Positions 34,896 through 35,440 of a stretch of DNA of 35,440 nucleotides are shown in pieces. The notes under the pieces were generated by a model that ran no database searches, was not told the DNA's origin, and worked only from the letters and a program-made list of their open reading frames with translations. Made by a program: the position numbers and the translations under genes. The stretch is from a candidate division TA06 bacterium (GTDB lineage Bacteria > Hydrothermota > 32-111 > QNBC01). The DNA is taken from NCBI GenBank assembly GCA_003641665.1, contig QNBC01000003.1, positions 1-35,440 on the forward strand, read 5' to 3'. Every line of letters begins with the position of its first letter. Position 1 is the first letter of the stretch.

Positions 34896-34986
34896 CTTAT
34901 ACAATATTTTTTATCTGTTGTCAATATAAACAATAAATTTCGGGGTAGATAGGCCCGCCTGCACTAAAGTTTCGGCGGGCAGGTAC
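34896..34986 (-). repeat. Promoter-bearing repeat, copy B
   Basis: The best-preserved copy. The hairpin is perfect: GCCCGCC (34953-34959) and GGCGGGC (34974-34980) with a 14-base loop. Then, on the minus strand, the TATCTACCC box (complement of 34943-34951), 18 bases, TTGACA (34919-34924), 17 bases and TATAAG (34896-34901), pointing at the PLD operon. Similarity to copy A continues on the far side of the hairpin to about 35010 (CAGGTA, then CATAT and GGAAATAA). The rest of the gap to 35241 shows no other recognisable feature. Confidence 0.75.
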
Positions 34987-35241
34987 AAAACATATTAATC
35001 GGAAATAATTGAGATACCGAGATACTATAAACCAATCATACATTTATGTTTAATATGTCATATTATTGAGTTTGTATTTATTTCCGAGACAATACATCTT
35101 TCGTTACCGGAAATAGGTAAACCTCCCCAACTACAGCTCCACATTCTTCAATAATCTGTAATCCATATTAATGCTATGAAATCAGTTTTTTGCATTTTCA
35201 ATAAACATACATTATTTTCTTTTTCAAATAAAGCTATTCAC

Positions 35242-35439
35242 CTACTTCATTTTAAAGAATTTTTTCGTAAATTCCCTTTCCCCATCAATTACTATCATAT
35301 ATGACCCTTGTGGAACAACTTTCCCCTCGTTATCGCATCCGTTCCATATGTAGAAGTCACCATTCGTCTCAAATCGCTTAACCTCTCTGCCGATTAAAGA
35401 GTAGATTTTTCCTTTTATGATATTCTTGTTTTTCCTATC
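35242..35439 (-). CDS. 3' end of a secreted protein with a FlgD-like / sorting C-terminal domain
   Basis: Partial; the gene enters from the right edge and ends in TAG (35242-35244), 65 codons visible. It reads IYSLIGREVKRFETNG, then FYIWNGCDNEGKVVPQGSYM and ends FTKKFFKMK. This is the classic FlgD-type Ig fold (NG-x-D-xx-G-xx-VPxGxY) attached to the C-terminus of large secreted proteins in this part of the bacterial tree. The main body of the protein is outside the window. Confidence 0.85.
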   Translation of the reverse strand, partial: DRKNKNIIKGKIYSLIGREVKRFETNGDFYIWNGCDNEGKVVPQGSYMIVIDGEREFTKKFFKMK

Positions 35440-35440
35440 A

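Noticed and set aside
34889-34933. N-terminal extension of the second PLD gene to the ATG at 34933
   Set aside because: It would place the promoter hexamers inside the coding region and bury the signal peptide behind 15 charged residues.

Overview
The window is AT-rich, densely packed bacterial chromosome from a Gram-negative-type (two-membrane) organism. It encodes apolipoprotein N-acyltransferase, a lipoprotein, an OmpA-domain protein, several Sec signal peptides, and two secreted proteins with C-terminal tails of the type-IX-sorting / FlgD-like kind. That combination, with a Roadblock-family protein and a very long GreA known otherwise from spirochaetes and related lineages, fits an uncultured lineage in or near the FCB superphylum. 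I cannot name the species. Shine-Dalgarno sites are classical (AGGAGG) and promoters look like sigma-70 (TTGACA, 17 bases, TATAAT-like). No tRNA, rRNA, CRISPR array, transposase or phage gene was seen.

Layout. (1) 1-395: the 5' edge of a leftward gene with its promoter, and a small orphan coding fragment. (2) 396-8549, leftward: dut, a beta-propeller-like lipoprotein, a DjlA-like TerB protein, dCMP deaminase, a macrodomain protein, lnt, purN, a DegT-like protein, a Glu-rich zinc-ribbon protein and holA. (3) 8700-10307, rightward: a secreted lamin-tail-domain protein. (4) 10310-15190, leftward: etfB-etfA-acyl-CoA dehydrogenase-MATE exporter. (5) 15418-17157, leftward: an HD-GYP phosphodiesterase with TPRs. 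(6) 17427-23386, leftward: yebC-ruvC-ruvA-ruvB-DUF2905-queA-tgt-mazG. (7) 23916-26800, rightward: an OmpA-domain protein, then a metallophosphoesterase/ROK kinase pair. (8) 26898-34888, leftward: a tightly overlapping eight-gene operon of two secreted PLD nucleases, a nucleotidase-like protein, a divergent YchF, long GreA, DnaJ-TPR, Roadblock and ComEC. (9) 35242-35439: the 3' end of another secreted protein.

The most unusual signal is non-coding. Four intergenic regions (8565-8640, 17203-17293, 25072-25154, 34896-34986) carry copies of one roughly 80-90 base element. It consists of a GC-rich hairpin, a TATCTACCC box, 17-18 bases, then TTGACA-17-TAT(A/T)NN placed to drive the adjacent gene. 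It looks like a dispersed repeat that carries its own promoter; one copy is on the plus strand and three are on the minus strand, each pointing into a gene.

Other points of note: purN has no ordinary start codon (its natural start reads ACG). An inverted repeat brackets the etfB promoter. Several proteins keep a family fold but lack its key residues (DjlA-like without HPD, DegT-like without the lysine, YchF-like without DxxG, nucleotidase-like without its metal ligands). A ComEC lacking its beta-lactamase domain is co-transcribed with two secreted nucleases, which suggests a DNA-scavenging or DNA-uptake unit.
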